Notes: generated by a model not told the origin, from the letters alone. Positions 25,747 through 35,750 are shown, numbered from the stretch's first letter. The stretch is DNA of 64,000 nucleotides from Paenibacillus sp. FSL H8-0332 (GCF_037963835.1 NZ_CP150145.1:186001-250000), one strand, 5' to 3'. Numbers and translations: made by a program.

Positions 25747-26409
25747 GTGACAAGAATTGCACTGGTACTGGGAGCTACAGGGCTGGTCGGCAGTGCGCTG
25801 ACCCGGGACCTGCTGGGCGGGAATTGGGACGAGGTCCGTGTACTGGTCCGCCGTCCGCTTGCGCTAGAGCATCCCAAGCTGAGACAGATTCAAGTGGATT
25901 GGGACCGGCTTGAGCAATACAGCGAGCAATTCGCCGGTGTATATGCAGTATTCTGCTGCCTGGGAACGACGATTAAGCAGGCGGGCTCGCAGGAGCAGTT
26001 CGAACGGGTAGATCTGGAGTATCCGCTTGCCGCTGCGGCCCTGGCCAAAGAGCATAACGTGAAGCAGTTCCTGGCCGTGTCTTCAATGGGAGCCAGTGCC
26101 AAATCGCGCACCTTCTATAGCCGCATCAAGGGGCGGACGGAGGAGGGCCTGATTGCTGCCGGATTCCATGGCCTGCATCTGTTCCGGCCTTCGTTGCTGC
26201 TGGGTGACCGGGCAGAATTCAGGCTGGGTGAACGCGCCGCGGCTGTGCTGATGAAGGCACTGGATTTCGCCATGATCGGCAAGGCTGCGAAGTTCCGGGC
26301 CATTCCGGCCGCCACGGTAGCGCGGGCAATGATGAATATTGCCCTGGCCGATACAGGCGGCGTTCATATCTACACCAATGACGTCATTCATGTGATCGGC
26401 AAGCATTAG
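25747..26409 (+). CDS. NAD(P)-binding Rossmann oxidoreductase
   Basis: The product is 220 aa from a GTG at 25747, eight bases after AAGGAGG. An ATG at 25714 overlaps the transporter stop but has no ribosome binding site. The Rossmann glycine motif is VLGATGLVGSALTRDLL. CCLGTTIKQAG and FLAVSSMGASAKS, then FYSRIKGRTEEGL (an SDR-like Lys position), place it with atypical SDRs of the HTATIP2/YwnB kind. It is probably cytosolic and NADPH-binding. The substrate is unknown. Confidence 0.85.
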   Translation: MTRIALVLGATGLVGSALTRDLLGGNWDEVRVLVRRPLALEHPKLRQIQVDWDRLEQYSEQFAGVYAVFCCLGTTIKQAGSQEQFERVDLEYPLAAAALAKEHNVKQFLAVSSMGASAKSRTFYSRIKGRTEEGLIAAGFHGLHLFRPSLLLGDRAEFRLGERAAAVLMKALDFAMIGKAAKFRAIPAATVARAMMNIALADTGGVHIYTNDVIHVIGKH

Positions 26410-26517
26410 AGGGCATCAGGGTTTGCAAACCGCAGACTCCAGGACTTACAATGAGCATACAATTAGAATGTACATAGCGGTCTATAGGCCGCGTACAGCA
26501 TGCAGGAGGCGTTCACT

Positions 26518-26898
26518 ATGACCAAAAAACAAGTAGCTACAAAGAAAGCTCCAGGAGCGATCGGCCCTTACAGCCAGGCCATTGTTGCCGGCAACTGGGT
26601 CTACACTTCAGGCCAGCTCGGAATGGACCCGCAGACGGCGGAACTGCCGGGCAGTGTGCAGGAGCAGGCACGCCAGTCGCTTAACAATGTGAAGGCCATC
26701 CTGGAAGAGGCTGGAGCCTCAATGGATCAGGTGGTGAAAACAACCGTGTATCTGAAGGATATGAATGATTTCGCGGCGGTTAACGAGGTGTACAGCACCT
26801 TCTTCACCGAGCCTTACCCGGCCCGCAGTGCCGTTGAGGTGGCCCGTCTGCCTAAGGACGCGCTGGTCGAGATCGAAGCGGTAGCACGCAAGAAATAA
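26518..26898 (+). CDS. ridA: RidA family enamine/imine deaminase
   Basis: The product is 126 aa from the ATG at 26518 with GCAGGAGGC upstream; the reading frame extends 18 bases further but without signal. It carries the family motifs: GPYSQAIVAGNWVYTSGQLGMDP, VYLKDMNDFAAVNEVYSTFF, and PARSAVEVARLPKDALVEIEAVA with the catalytic Arg in PARS. RidA hydrolyses reactive 2-aminoacrylate-type enamines made by PLP enzymes. It is the usual length for the family and is followed by a strong terminator. Confidence 0.95.
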   Translation: MTKKQVATKKAPGAIGPYSQAIVAGNWVYTSGQLGMDPQTAELPGSVQEQARQSLNNVKAILEEAGASMDQVVKTTVYLKDMNDFAAVNEVYSTFFTEPYPARSAVEVARLPKDALVEIEAVARKK

Positions 26899-26937
26899 GC
26901 CCCGGCCGGTTACAACCGGTCAAGGTAGGGTAAAGGG

Positions 26938-26976
26938 AAATCCCCCGCACGTGAAGCAGGCGTGCGGGGGATTTTT
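26938..26976. terminator. bidirectional terminator
   Basis: AAATCCCCCGCACG and CGTGCGGGGGATTTTTT form a 13-bp GC-rich stem between convergent ridA and the TspO-like gene. Confidence 0.9.
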
Positions 26977-26984
26977 TGTGTGTA

Positions 26985-27749
26985 TTAGTATCTGCTGCGG
27001 GAACGGCGCGGAGTCAGGAGCAGCCAGATGCTGTAGAGCAAGAGAAGTCCCGCTGCAATCAGGCCGGTGAAATACACCTCATTCGTGTCCTTATGCTCTA
27101 TAGCAATGGCGATGTAGGCCCAGACGAAGACGAGCGGGTAAATGCTGTCCCGGTACGGGTAGCTTACCAGCACAGCCAACAGAGCACCGACGCAGAGCAT
27201 GATGACTGCCCAGAACGGGGCGCTGAGTCCGAAGCCGTCCCAGTCATTCTTCACCAGCACAACGCTGACATTGACAATGGTGGCTACCGAGATCCAGCCG
27301 AGGTAGAGGCTGAACGGCAGCTTCACGAGCCACTTCTCGCCAGTCGTGGGGTCTGCGATGAAGCGGGTTTTGCGGTAAATGACGATCAGGGAGAGCAGCA
27401 GAAGCAACATCGCCACCAGCGACAGCTCAATGTACAGGTAATGCCAGAGGAGCAGCCAGCCCATATTGAAGATGCAGCTGAGCATGAACCAGATTCCAAT
27501 CCGCTGGACGGAATCCCTGCTCCCGGTATCGCTGCGGAACTGATAAATAATGAATCCGGCCAGCAGCAGATAGATCAGGGACCAGATGGAAAAAGCATAT
27601 CCGGCCGGTGTGAGATACGTATGATACCTGTCCGAGATTTCGGCGGTACTGTTCCCGCCAAGCGGCAGGACGACCGAAAGGGTATTGACGGCAATGACGC
27701 CGAGGAAGAGCAGCAAATTCCCCCACTTATAAGGATTAGTTCTAGTCAT
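26985..27749 (-). CDS. TspO/MBR-like tryptophan-rich sensory protein
   Basis: The product is 254 aa with about seven membrane helices, longer than classic five-helix TspO. The motif TPAGYAFSIWSLIYLLLAGF (about 48-67) is characteristic of the TspO family, and SLYLGWISVATIVNV (about 150) is shared by this long Bacillales subgroup. TspO proteins bind tetrapyrroles or sterols in membranes, and the physiological role in this subgroup is not known. The start ATG at 27749 is followed on the other side by an AT-rich promoter region. It is monocistronic. Confidence 0.8.
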   Translation of the reverse strand: MTRTNPYKWGNLLLFLGVIAVNTLSVVLPLGGNSTAEISDRYHTYLTPAGYAFSIWSLIYLLLAGFIIYQFRSDTGSRDSVQRIGIWFMLSCIFNMGWLLLWHYLYIELSLVAMLLLLLSLIVIYRKTRFIADPTTGEKWLVKLPFSLYLGWISVATIVNVSVVLVKNDWDGFGLSAPFWAVIMLCVGALLAVLVSYPYRDSIYPLVFVWAYIAIAIEHKDTNEVYFTGLIAAGLLLLYSIWLLLTPRRSRSRY

Positions 27750-27947
27750 ATGACCACTCCCTAACTTGGTTGATAACTACGTTTTGGCCTTGGCCTATAT
27801 AGAATATACCCGCTTTGGCGGCAATTAAGACTAATTCAACGAAAAAAATGACCAATTGGTCATAAAAATCGCGGATAGCATTCCTTGGGCCCGGGGTAAT
27901 ATGTAGTCAAGCAGTGGATCAGCAAGCAGCGAAGGGGGAGAAGATTC

Positions 27948-30401
27948 ATGGAGAGCAGTGAGGCGATACGCCCCGAGAAGATGGGGCCGCTGGTGATGAA
28001 GGAGACCTGGAACACGCCGGGTAGCGTGGTGTCCTGGGAACGCTCTGAGAATATCTATATCGTCCGGGGGGAATGCGCCGGGATGGCTTTTATCTTCCTG
28101 AGCGATGATATGTTCCGGATGAAGGTCTTCCACGATAAGGTGCCGGACCTGACGACCTCGGAGGCAGTGCTGAAGGAGTGCTGTATTCCGCATCTGTTTC
28201 TGGTGGAGGAGACGGAGGAGCAGCTCATCTTTTCTACCAGTGCCATCCGGCTGATTATTGAGAAGGCTTCATTCCTGCTCCGCGTGGAGAATACGGCAGG
28301 CAAGGTGATCATGCAGCAGAATCTGGCCAGCTGGAACCCGCGCGGCGCAAGCCATGCGGAATATGATATGCAGCCGGACTCGCATTTCTACGGACTGGGT
28401 GAGAAGTCGAGCTTCCTGGATAAACGCGGAGAGCGTTATACGAACTGGAACACCGATGTGTTCGCCCCGCATCTGCCGGAGATTGAAGCGCTGTATGAGT
28501 CGATTCCGCTGATTATCCACATGCACGGTGACCTCTCCTACGGGCTGTTTCTGGACAATACGGGCCGGAGTGATTTCGACATGCGCTCGCACGGCATTGC
28601 TTTTACCATTGGCTGTTCTACGGGAGCATACGATATCTATTTCATTAATGGTCCCGAGATGAAGGATGTCGTCCGAAGATACACCACGCTCACCGGCCGG
28701 ATCGCGCTGCCGCCCAAGTGGGCGCTTGGCTATCACCAGTCCCGCTACAGTTACATGAATCAGCAGGAGGTGCTGCAGCTGGCCAAGACCTTCCGCGAGA
28801 AGAACATCCCATGCGATGTAATCTATCTGGATATCCACTATATGGACGAGTACCGCGTATTCACCTTCGACCCTGTCAACTTCCCTGATCCGCAGAAAAT
28901 GATCTCGGAGCTTGCGGAGCTGGGTGTGCGCATTGTCCCGATTGTCGATCCCGGCGTCAAAAAAGACCCCAAATACGAGGTTTATAAGCAAGGGGTGCTG
29001 GAGAAGCATTTCTGCCGCCGCCTGGAGGGCGATATTTTCTTCGGTGAGGTGTGGCCTGGGATCAGCGCCTTTCCTGATTTCAGTGACAGCCGGACCGCCG
29101 AGTGGTGGGGAGATCTGCACAAATACTACACGGAGCTTGGCATTCAGGGCATCTGGAACGATATGAACGAGCCTGCGGTGTTCAATGAGACCAAGACGAT
29201 GGATCTCGATGTGATGCATTTCAACAACGGGCGGCCGGTTACGCATGAGGAATACCATAACCTGTACGGGATGATGATGTCCAAAGCTACCTATGAGGGG
29301 CTGGCCGAGCATATGGGGGGCGAGCGTCCCTTCGTGCTGACCCGTGCCGGGTATGCGGGCATCCAGCGCTATGCGGCCGTATGGACCGGCGATAACCGCA
29401 GCTTCTGGGAGCATATGGCGATGGCGATGCCGATGGTGCTCAACATGGGGCTGTCCGGGCTGGCCTTCTCGGGGCCGGATATCGGCGGGTTCGCCCATCA
29501 TACATCGGCGCAGCTGCTGGTGCGGTGGACACAGATGGGCGTGTTTTTCCCCTACTGCCGGAATCACTCCTCCATCGGAACGCTGCGCCAGGAGCCGTGG
29601 TCCTTCGGGGAAGAGGTGGAAGGGATTCTGCGTGAATTCATCGGGCTGAGGTACCGCTGGATGCCGCATTTGTATAATCTTTTTCATGAAGCGGAAATGA
29701 GCGGTCTGCCTGTCATCCGTCCGCTGGTGCTCGAATATCCGCGTGATCCGCATGTGACCAACCTGTGCGACCAGTTCCTGCTGGGTGAAAATGTGCTGAT
29801 TGCCCCGGTCTACCGCCCGGATACGGATCACCGCTCCGTCTATCTGCCGGAAGGCAGCTGGCTGGATTATTGGGACGGAGAGATTCACGGAGGCGGACGC
29901 CATATTCTTGCAGCTGCGCCACTGCACATCATGCCGATGTATGTGAAGGCCGGCAGCTTCGTGGCTGAGGGCCCGCTGAGACAGTATGCGCTGGAGGACA
30001 CGGAGGAGACAATCATCTTCCATCTCTATGGGGCGGAAGCGGCTGCGGGCTTCTCTTCCTTCAAGCTGTACGAGGATGACGGCCACAGCTTCAGCTACCG
30101 CAAGGGGCAGTATACGGAGCTTACTGTGCAGGCCGAAGGCGGGGAAGGTGTGCTTGCGCTGAAGTGGGCGTATGCGGCGCATGACTATAAGCCGCGCCGG
30201 GAGACGCTGCGGTTCGCGCTCTGCTATCCGTTCTTCACTGTCGCTGCGGTGGAGGGGCTGGCAGAGATTAGTCTGGAGGAGCTGAATGAAGGGGCGCTAG
30301 GCTGGGCCTGGAACGGCAAGAACGGAGCGATCATCGTTCAGGTAGCGGATGCTGCTGAGGGCGGAGAGCTGCGGATTCTTGCGGAAGCGGAGCAGGGATA
30401 G
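27948..30401 (+). CDS. GH31 alpha-glucosidase
   Basis: The product is 817 aa, with ATG after GGGGGAGAAG. The N-terminal beta-sandwich has FYGLGEKSSFLDKRG. The GH31 TIM barrel carries the nucleophile Asp in GIWNDMNEPAVF (about 405) and the acid/base Asp in WTGDNRSFWEHM (about 481). GPDIGGF and RNHSSIGTLRQEPW are subsite motifs of alpha-glucosidases. Beta-sandwich domains complete the C-terminus. There is no signal peptide, so it acts inside the cell on imported maltodextrin- or isomaltose-type oligosaccharides. No transporter or regulator adjoins it. A terminator follows at 30497. Confidence 0.93.
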   Translation: MESSEAIRPEKMGPLVMKETWNTPGSVVSWERSENIYIVRGECAGMAFIFLSDDMFRMKVFHDKVPDLTTSEAVLKECCIPHLFLVEETEEQLIFSTSAIRLIIEKASFLLRVENTAGKVIMQQNLASWNPRGASHAEYDMQPDSHFYGLGEKSSFLDKRGERYTNWNTDVFAPHLPEIEALYESIPLIIHMHGDLSYGLFLDNTGRSDFDMRSHGIAFTIGCSTGAYDIYFINGPEMKDVVRRYTTLTGRIALPPKWALGYHQSRYSYMNQQEVLQLAKTFREKNIPCDVIYLDIHYMDEYRVFTFDPVNFPDPQKMISELAELGVRIVPIVDPGVKKDPKYEVYKQGVLEKHFCRRLEGDIFFGEVWPGISAFPDFSDSRTAEWWGDLHKYYTELGIQGIWNDMNEPAVFNETKTMDLDVMHFNNGRPVTHEEYHNLYGMMMSKATYEGLAEHMGGERPFVLTRAGYAGIQRYAAVWTGDNRSFWEHMAMAMPMVLNMGLSGLAFSGPDIGGFAHHTSAQLLVRWTQMGVFFPYCRNHSSIGTLRQEPWSFGEEVEGILREFIGLRYRWMPHLYNLFHEAEMSGLPVIRPLVLEYPRDPHVTNLCDQFLLGENVLIAPVYRPDTDHRSVYLPEGSWLDYWDGEIHGGGRHILAAAPLHIMPMYVKAGSFVAEGPLRQYALEDTEETIIFHLYGAEAAAGFSSFKLYEDDGHSFSYRKGQYTELTVQAEGGEGVLALKWAYAAHDYKPRRETLRFALCYPFFTVAAVEGLAEISLEELNEGALGWAWNGKNGAIIVQVADAAEGGELRILAEAEQG

Positions 30402-30885
30402 GGAAATGCGGGAAACAGTGGAGGTTCAGAGCTAAACTAGTAGAGTACGTGGGCGTGCAGTAATATCCGGGCGATAGCCGGGTGGAAGTAGATGACAAAG
30501 AGCCGGCTTCGTTCCGCAGGGAGGGGAGTGCGGCTCTTTATGCGGACTGGAGAGGCTAAGTGAGGGTGAAGGGACTGGATAAATTATTCAGTTTGGCTTC
30601 CTGGAAGGCAAGCGGGGCTGCGATTTGCTGCGGTTACCGCTTAATTGCAGAGAAATTTGCGGAAAATCACAGAAAATGTGCAGAAAGATTTTTAAATATA
30701 GGCTTTTTCGTATAAGATGAAGGGATGAAGAAAAAGTTGCAGTTATCACCGTCATAGGAAGGCTGTACAGCTACAGCTATTGCCGCTGGTACGGCTTCAT
30801 AATATATTTCTCGCGCAGCAGGATGCAGTCTTCCGGACAGGAAGGGCTGGCTCTTGCTGTGTGCTCAAAAGAATGGAGATCAACA
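30402..30885. other. intergenic region
   Basis: Apart from the terminator at 30497-30540, nothing definite is seen. A TAAGATGAAGG box near 30714 and the AT-rich 30670-30720 stretch may hold the promoter of the helicase gene. Confidence 0.5.
30497..30540 (+). terminator. intrinsic terminator
   Basis: AAAGAGCCG and CGGCTCTTT close a GC-rich loop of about 25 bases. It ends the GH31 transcript. Confidence 0.7.
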
Positions 30886-33800
30886 ATGATTAAGCATCTG
30901 TATGCAATATGGTTAGGGGACGTATTATTCTGCTTCTCGGGCGAAACCTCCGAGCCGAAGGTGGATGCATGGACACGCGTGATCAAACGGCTGGAGCTGC
31001 GCAGTGGCTGGCGTCCTTTTGCGGGGGCTGCGCTGCGTCTGGCGGAAGTGAAGTATCCTGCGGCCGCCGCCGTGGAGGGCAAACCGGCGCGGCGCGGACT
31101 GCCAGGGCGCACGCTTGAAGGGCTGGCGCTGTCGCCGAAGGATGCCTTCGAGCTGCTGCTGGCCTGGGATGAGCAGGCGAGTCGTGCCCAGGGCATTGAG
31201 CCTGGGGGAGAGCTGCGCTATTGGTCGGCAGCGGCCCGGTTTGCGCTGGAGCTGATGGGCAAGGGCGGGATTGTGCCCGGCGCCCAGCCGCCGCGCAAGG
31301 TCGGCACGCGGCGGCGCGGCGGCGAACAGGCCGCTGCCGTATGCTGGTCACCGGCGTTCCGGGAAGAGGCGGATAAGGAATTCTTCCTGCAGATGGCAGC
31401 CTCCATGCCGGTGCTTGCGCTCGGCACACACGTAGCCGAGGAAGGCGACCTGTCCTCGCGCGAGGAAGCGGGCGGATATGTGCTGTATTCCTTCCTGCAG
31501 GCAGTTATGACCGCCGAGATCAAGAATGTGGTTGCCGCGCATGAGAGTGCGCTGTCGGCATATAAGGCCAATTATCGACGCGGCTATTCTCCGCTGACCG
31601 AGCTGTGGTGGAACAGTCTGCTTACCGGCAGCCGGGATATCCCCGTGCAGGGAACCCCGGCTGAGGTGACTGAGCTGCTGGCGGTGGTGAACGAGACGGC
31701 GGGCCATGAGGTGCCGCATTTCGAGACCGAGGAGGCCCGCAGCGGGCAGCTTAGCCTGGGTCTGCGGCTGGAGCCGCCGGCGGAGGAGAGTGAGCTGTGG
31801 CAGCTGACCTTCTGGGCGGAGAGCCGGGAGGAGGGTGAATTCTGGATTCCGGCGGAGGCAGTCTGGAGCAGCAGCGAGCGGGAATTCACTCTATGGGGCA
31901 AGCGCTACCGCAATATTCAGCAGCAGCTGCTTGCTGCGCTGGGACGGGCGGCGAAGAGTTCGCCGGATATTCAGCGTTCGCTGGCTGAACCGGCCCCGCG
32001 CGGTGTTGAGCTGCCCCCGGAGCGGCTGTATTTCTTCCTGAAGGAGAGTGTGCAGCAACTGCGTGAACGGGGAATTACCGTGCAGATGCCTTCACGCTGG
32101 AGCCGTGAGGGACGGCGGCGGATTGGTATGAGAATGAAGATGCAGGCGCAGCCTCCGGCGGGCGGAACAGATGGTCCGGTACAGGCGGCGCTGGGTATGG
32201 AAGAACTGATCTCCTTCCGTATTGAAGCCTCTCTGGGGGATTCCGACATCACGGAGGATGAGTTGAATGCCCTGGTGGAAGCGGGCGTACCCTTTGTGCG
32301 CTTCCGGGGAGAATGGATTGAAGTGGACCCGAAGGAAGTTCGTCAGGTCTTAAGATATATGAAGCGCAACGAGAGCGGAGAGATGACGGCAGCCGACTGG
32401 ATGCGTCTGGAGGCCGAGGATGGCGAAGACAGGCTGTGGAAAGGCATGTCGGTTACCGGCATGGAAACCTCCGGCCTGCTGGCTTCGCTTATGCACGGCG
32501 ATATTCTGCGCGGGATACCGCTGCGTCCGGTGCCGGAGGATCTGAACGGAACGCTGCGTCCTTACCAGGAGCGGGGTTACCAATGGCTTACGGCGCTTAG
32601 TAGCCTGGGCTTCGGAGTCTGTCTTGCGGATGACATGGGTCTAGGCAAAACCATACAGGTCATCACCTGCCTGCTGGAACAGGCGCTGAATGCACCGCCC
32701 GGTGAGAAGCAGGAGCCGGTGCTGATTCTCTGCCCGACCTCGCTGCTGGGGAACTGGCAACGGGAATTGCAGCGCTTCGCCCCTTCGCTTAGTTTGCATA
32801 TTCACCATGGGGGACGGCGGGTGCGCGGCGAAGGGTTCAGGGAGCTGGCGGCCAGCCATGAGATTGTGCTGACCACCTACCATCTGGCGGGCCGGGACAG
32901 CGAAGACCTGGCCGGGGTACGCTGGTCCACCGTTGTGCTGGATGAAGCGCAGTACATCAAGAATCACCGCACCAAGCAGGCGCAGAGTGTCATGAAGCTG
33001 ACCGCGCCGCACCGGATCGCAATGACCGGGACTCCGGTGGAGAACCGGCTGGGCGAGCTGTGGTCGATTTTTCATTTTCTCAACCCAGGCTATCTGGGGA
33101 CGTATCATTCCTTCCGCCAGCGTTATGTGTCAGGGGAAGGCGGCGAACGTCTGCGTGAGCTGCACCGCTTGGTATCGCCCTTCCTGCTGCGGCGTCTCAA
33201 GAGTGACCCGGATATCTCGAAGGATCTGCCGGAGAAGCTTGAGCTGAAGTCTTATTGTCCGCTTACGGAGACACAGGCTGCATTGTATCAAGGGGTTGTG
33301 GATGAGATGCTCGGCGTCATCGGCGAGCGCTCGGGCATGGCCCGGCGCGGGCTGGTGCTGTCTTCCCTGACCAAGCTGAAGCAGATCTGCGATCATCCCC
33401 AGCTGTTCCGTAAGGATGAGGGGCGGAGCCTGCGCAGTGAGCCCTCGGGCAAAATGGATGTCATGTTCGAGGTGCTCGACAGCATTTCCGAGCTTGGCGA
33501 GTCGGCGCTGATCTTCACCCAGTATGTGGCGATGGGCGAGCTGCTGGTCAGCCGGCTGGCCCGAAGATACGGGCAGACACCGCTGTTTCTGCATGGCGGC
33601 ATTTCGAAGCGTGAGCGCGACGAGATGGTGCATGCTTTTCAGGAGGGAGAAGGTCCAGCCTTCTTCGTTCTGTCGCTCAAGGCAGGAGGGGTCGGCCTCA
33701 ATCTGACACGGGCCAATCATGTGCTGCATTATGACCGCTGGTGGAACCCGGCCGTAGAGAACCAGGCGACGGACCGCGCCTTCCGCATTGGACAGCACAA

Positions 33801-33981
33801 GAATGTGCAGGTGCACAAGCTGATCTGCCAGGGGACGCTGGAGGAGAGGATCGACGAGCTGATTGAACGCAAAAAAAGCCTGTCCGAGCAGGTTGTAGGC
33901 TCCGGCGAGAACTGGTTGACCGAGATGTCCAACCATGAGCTTAAAGAGCTGATTGAACTACAGGGACAGGATTGGATGTAG
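30886..33981 (+). CDS. SNF2-family DEAD/DEAH helicase (YwqA-like)
   Basis: The product is 1031 aa. The ATG at 30886 has TGGAG seven bases ahead and begins MIKHLYAIWLGDVLFCF; an upstream ATG at 30823 is unlikely. An N-terminal half of about 540 residues is typical of bacterial SNF2 proteins with the SNF2-associated domain. The motor has Walker A DDMGLGKTIQ (about 585), DEAQ box VVLDEAQYIKN (about 685), MTGTPVENRLGELWSIF, then helicase C with FLHGGISKRERDEM, LKAGGVGLNLTRA and RAFRIGQ. It would act as a DNA translocase. The family often pairs with a SWIM zinc-finger protein, but the following gene lacks cysteines. Confidence 0.92.
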   Translation: MIKHLYAIWLGDVLFCFSGETSEPKVDAWTRVIKRLELRSGWRPFAGAALRLAEVKYPAAAAVEGKPARRGLPGRTLEGLALSPKDAFELLLAWDEQASRAQGIEPGGELRYWSAAARFALELMGKGGIVPGAQPPRKVGTRRRGGEQAAAVCWSPAFREEADKEFFLQMAASMPVLALGTHVAEEGDLSSREEAGGYVLYSFLQAVMTAEIKNVVAAHESALSAYKANYRRGYSPLTELWWNSLLTGSRDIPVQGTPAEVTELLAVVNETAGHEVPHFETEEARSGQLSLGLRLEPPAEESELWQLTFWAESREEGEFWIPAEAVWSSSEREFTLWGKRYRNIQQQLLAALGRAAKSSPDIQRSLAEPAPRGVELPPERLYFFLKESVQQLRERGITVQMPSRWSREGRRRIGMRMKMQAQPPAGGTDGPVQAALGMEELISFRIEASLGDSDITEDELNALVEAGVPFVRFRGEWIEVDPKEVRQVLRYMKRNESGEMTAADWMRLEAEDGEDRLWKGMSVTGMETSGLLASLMHGDILRGIPLRPVPEDLNGTLRPYQERGYQWLTALSSLGFGVCLADDMGLGKTIQVITCLLEQALNAPPGEKQEPVLILCPTSLLGNWQRELQRFAPSLSLHIHHGGRRVRGEGFRELAASHEIVLTTYHLAGRDSEDLAGVRWSTVVLDEAQYIKNHRTKQAQSVMKLTAPHRIAMTGTPVENRLGELWSIFHFLNPGYLGTYHSFRQRYVSGEGGERLRELHRLVSPFLLRRLKSDPDISKDLPEKLELKSYCPLTETQAALYQGVVDEMLGVIGERSGMARRGLVLSSLTKLKQICDHPQLFRKDEGRSLRSEPSGKMDVMFEVLDSISELGESALIFTQYVAMGELLVSRLARRYGQTPLFLHGGISKRERDEMVHAFQEGEGPAFFVLSLKAGGVGLNLTRANHVLHYDRWWNPAVENQATDRAFRIGQHKNVQVHKLICQGTLEERIDELIERKKSLSEQVVGSGENWLTEMSNHELKELIELQGQDWM

Positions 33982-34020
33982 ATCAAGTGAGACGCTGTAA
34001 AGCAGAAGGAGGAAGCATCT

Positions 34021-34836
34021 ATGAATGAGCTGCTGGAATTGCGGTTGGAGGTGCTGCCCGGAGTCATCAAGGCCACCGGGAGTCTTGGGCCTGCTGCTGA
34101 AGGAACAGATGACAGACGCAGCGGCAAAGCCGGAGCAGGGATAGAGAAGCAGGGGGAGCGGGCGGAACCAGTGCCGCAGGTGCAGCGGGAGGCTGTCACC
34201 CTGCGCATTCCGCAGTGGACGCCCGCCCGGAAGAATGAAGTGCTGCATCAGCTCGCTGCGCATCCGGGAGAATTGTATGATCTGCTGCAGGGCAGCCTGA
34301 ATGGCGGGCTTGCTGCGCTAGAGGTATTGCCAGCAGATGACGAACTGAGGCAGGCGGCGGATGAAGAGGGCACGGGTCTGCTGCCCGCTGAGGAACTGGT
34401 GCAGCGGGTCCGGCAGCAATTGACCAAGGAGCCGCTGCTTGCGTTCGCCCTGCGCGGACTGTCCAAGGAAGAGCTGCTCTCCGGCGTGTTTGCTCTCTGG
34501 GCGGAGCAGGAGAATGAGCGGATTGAAGAAGAGGGCACGCCTGCGCCTGTGTCGCTGGCCTCCGAGCTGGCCCGGCTGGAGCGCAAGGGTCCGGCCGTCT
34601 CATCGGGAGAATGGCTGGCCGAGGCGGCGGCCGAAGGCTCGCTGCATCAGCCGGGGCCGCTGTTTCATGAGATCTCCTCCCGTCCTTTTCCGGCTATGCC
34701 TGAGGTGATGGAGCCGGAGGAGGACTGGAGCGCACTCCTGCCGCAGACACCCAAGGCGCGTGAAGGGCTTGCGCTGCTAATGCGCCGGGTCTCGGAAGCC
34801 GCGGCGAAGCGTGCGTCAGGCTTGAATAAGCTGTAG
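34021..34836 (+). CDS. hypothetical protein downstream of SNF2 helicase
   Basis: The product is 271 aa, starting 39 bases after the helicase stop behind AAGGAGGAAGC. The sequence is rich in Glu, Leu, Ala and Arg, has no cysteine, signal or membrane segment, and contains a low-complexity stretch around residues 25-55. Helical segments such as LLAFALRGLSKEELLSGVFALWAEQENERIEEE suggest a helical scaffold. In other Bacillales a SWIM zinc-finger gene (ywqB) accompanies this helicase. This protein could be a diverged or truncated version of its C-terminal part, but I do not recognise a family. The function is probably tied to the helicase. Confidence 0.7.
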   Translation: MNELLELRLEVLPGVIKATGSLGPAAEGTDDRRSGKAGAGIEKQGERAEPVPQVQREAVTLRIPQWTPARKNEVLHQLAAHPGELYDLLQGSLNGGLAALEVLPADDELRQAADEEGTGLLPAEELVQRVRQQLTKEPLLAFALRGLSKEELLSGVFALWAEQENERIEEEGTPAPVSLASELARLERKGPAVSSGEWLAEAAAEGSLHQPGPLFHEISSRPFPAMPEVMEPEEDWSALLPQTPKAREGLALLMRRVSEAAAKRASGLNKL

Positions 34837-34910
34837 GTGCGCGGGTACGTGAGTTGGGCTTGAGTAGCAGTATGCTGCACGGGAATAAGGTGGATAAATC
34901 CCTGCCAGCA

Positions 34911-34942
34911 AAACAAAAGAGGAGCACAATAGTGCCCCTCTT
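34911..34942 (-). terminator. intrinsic terminator of alarmone synthetase gene
   Basis: Minus strand: AAGAGGGGCAC, loop TATT, GTGCTCCTCTTTT, then GTTTT. It lies about 85 bases past the stop at 35028. Confidence 0.75.
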
Positions 34943-35027
34943 GTAGCCGGATAACTACCTAGCTGTGGTCATGTTACCTTAATGTCTGCCCAGTTATGTT
35001 ATTCACTTATGCTGCGGTGATGCGCAA

Positions 35028-35750
35028 TTAAGACTTGTTACCACCGCTACCTTCCGACAGCTCCAGGATCTCCCGGCGCAGGCGGAGCATCTTCTGGTCC
35101 AGCTCATCAGCGGCACGGGCGGCTTCCTTAAGCTCCTCGGCCACATGGGAGGGAAGCTGTTTGTCGAATTTATAGTAGAGAATATGCTCCATGCTGGCCC
35201 AGAAATCCATGGCTAGCGTACGCAGCTGCATTTCTGCCTTCACCCAGCGGGTGCCATCCAGCAGCACCAGCGGAATAGCCACGATTAGATGCAGGCTCTG
35301 GTAGCCGTTCGGCTTCGGATGGGCGATGTAATCCTTAATCTCAAGCACACGGATATCCTCGCGGGCGCACAGGTGATCCACCAGCCGGTAGATATCCTTC
35401 ACGAAGGCGCAGACAATTCGCATCCCCGCAATATCATGGATGTACTGCTCCATATTATCCAGGTTAAGCTCATAGCCCTTACGTTCCATCTTTTGAACAA
35501 TGCTCTTCGGTTCCTTGATCCGTGACTTCACATGCTCGATCGGGCTGAAGCCGTCACGCACCTGCCATTCGGTCCGGATGATATCGATTTTATTCTCAAG
35601 CTCATTCAGAGCATGACGGTACAGCGCCGGCAAAGCCTTGAAATTCTCAACCTGCTTGGCAAAATCCTCGTCAATCTGCCACTTCTGCATATCCTTCACA
35701 TGGACCTGCAACTTGTTCAATGTAGCTTGTGAACTATCATATTCTTCCAC
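35028..35750 (-). CDS. small alarmone synthetase (RelQ/RelP family)
   Basis: The product is 240 aa. It contains only the ppGpp synthetase module: Arg/Lys-rich VKSRIKEPKSIVQKMERKG, DIAGMRIVCAFVKDIYRLVDHL, the G-loop PKPNGYQSLH and EMQLRTLAMDFWASMEH. There is no hydrolase, TGS or ACT domain, so it is a stand-alone (p)ppGpp/pppGpp synthetase like Bacillus YjbM or YwaC. Helical N- and C-terminal ends fit tetramer formation. Assignment to RelQ versus RelP is not secure. It is monocistronic and probably stress-controlled at the transcript level. Confidence 0.9.
   Translation of the reverse strand: MEEYDSSQATLNKLQVHVKDMQKWQIDEDFAKQVENFKALPALYRHALNELENKIDIIRTEWQVRDGFSPIEHVKSRIKEPKSIVQKMERKGYELNLDNMEQYIHDIAGMRIVCAFVKDIYRLVDHLCAREDIRVLEIKDYIAHPKPNGYQSLHLIVAIPLVLLDGTRWVKAEMQLRTLAMDFWASMEHILYYKFDKQLPSHVAEELKEAARAADELDQKMLRLRREILELSEGSGGNKS

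Noticed and set aside
26976-27764. 262-codon plus-strand frame opposite the TspO-like gene
   Set aside because: It is low-complexity and hydrophilic, a mirror of membrane-helix codons, and starts inside the bidirectional terminator region.
28269-30182. 637-codon minus-strand frame opposite the GH31 gene
   Set aside because: The GH31 frame has all catalytic motifs; the antisense frame has no recognisable domain or start signal.
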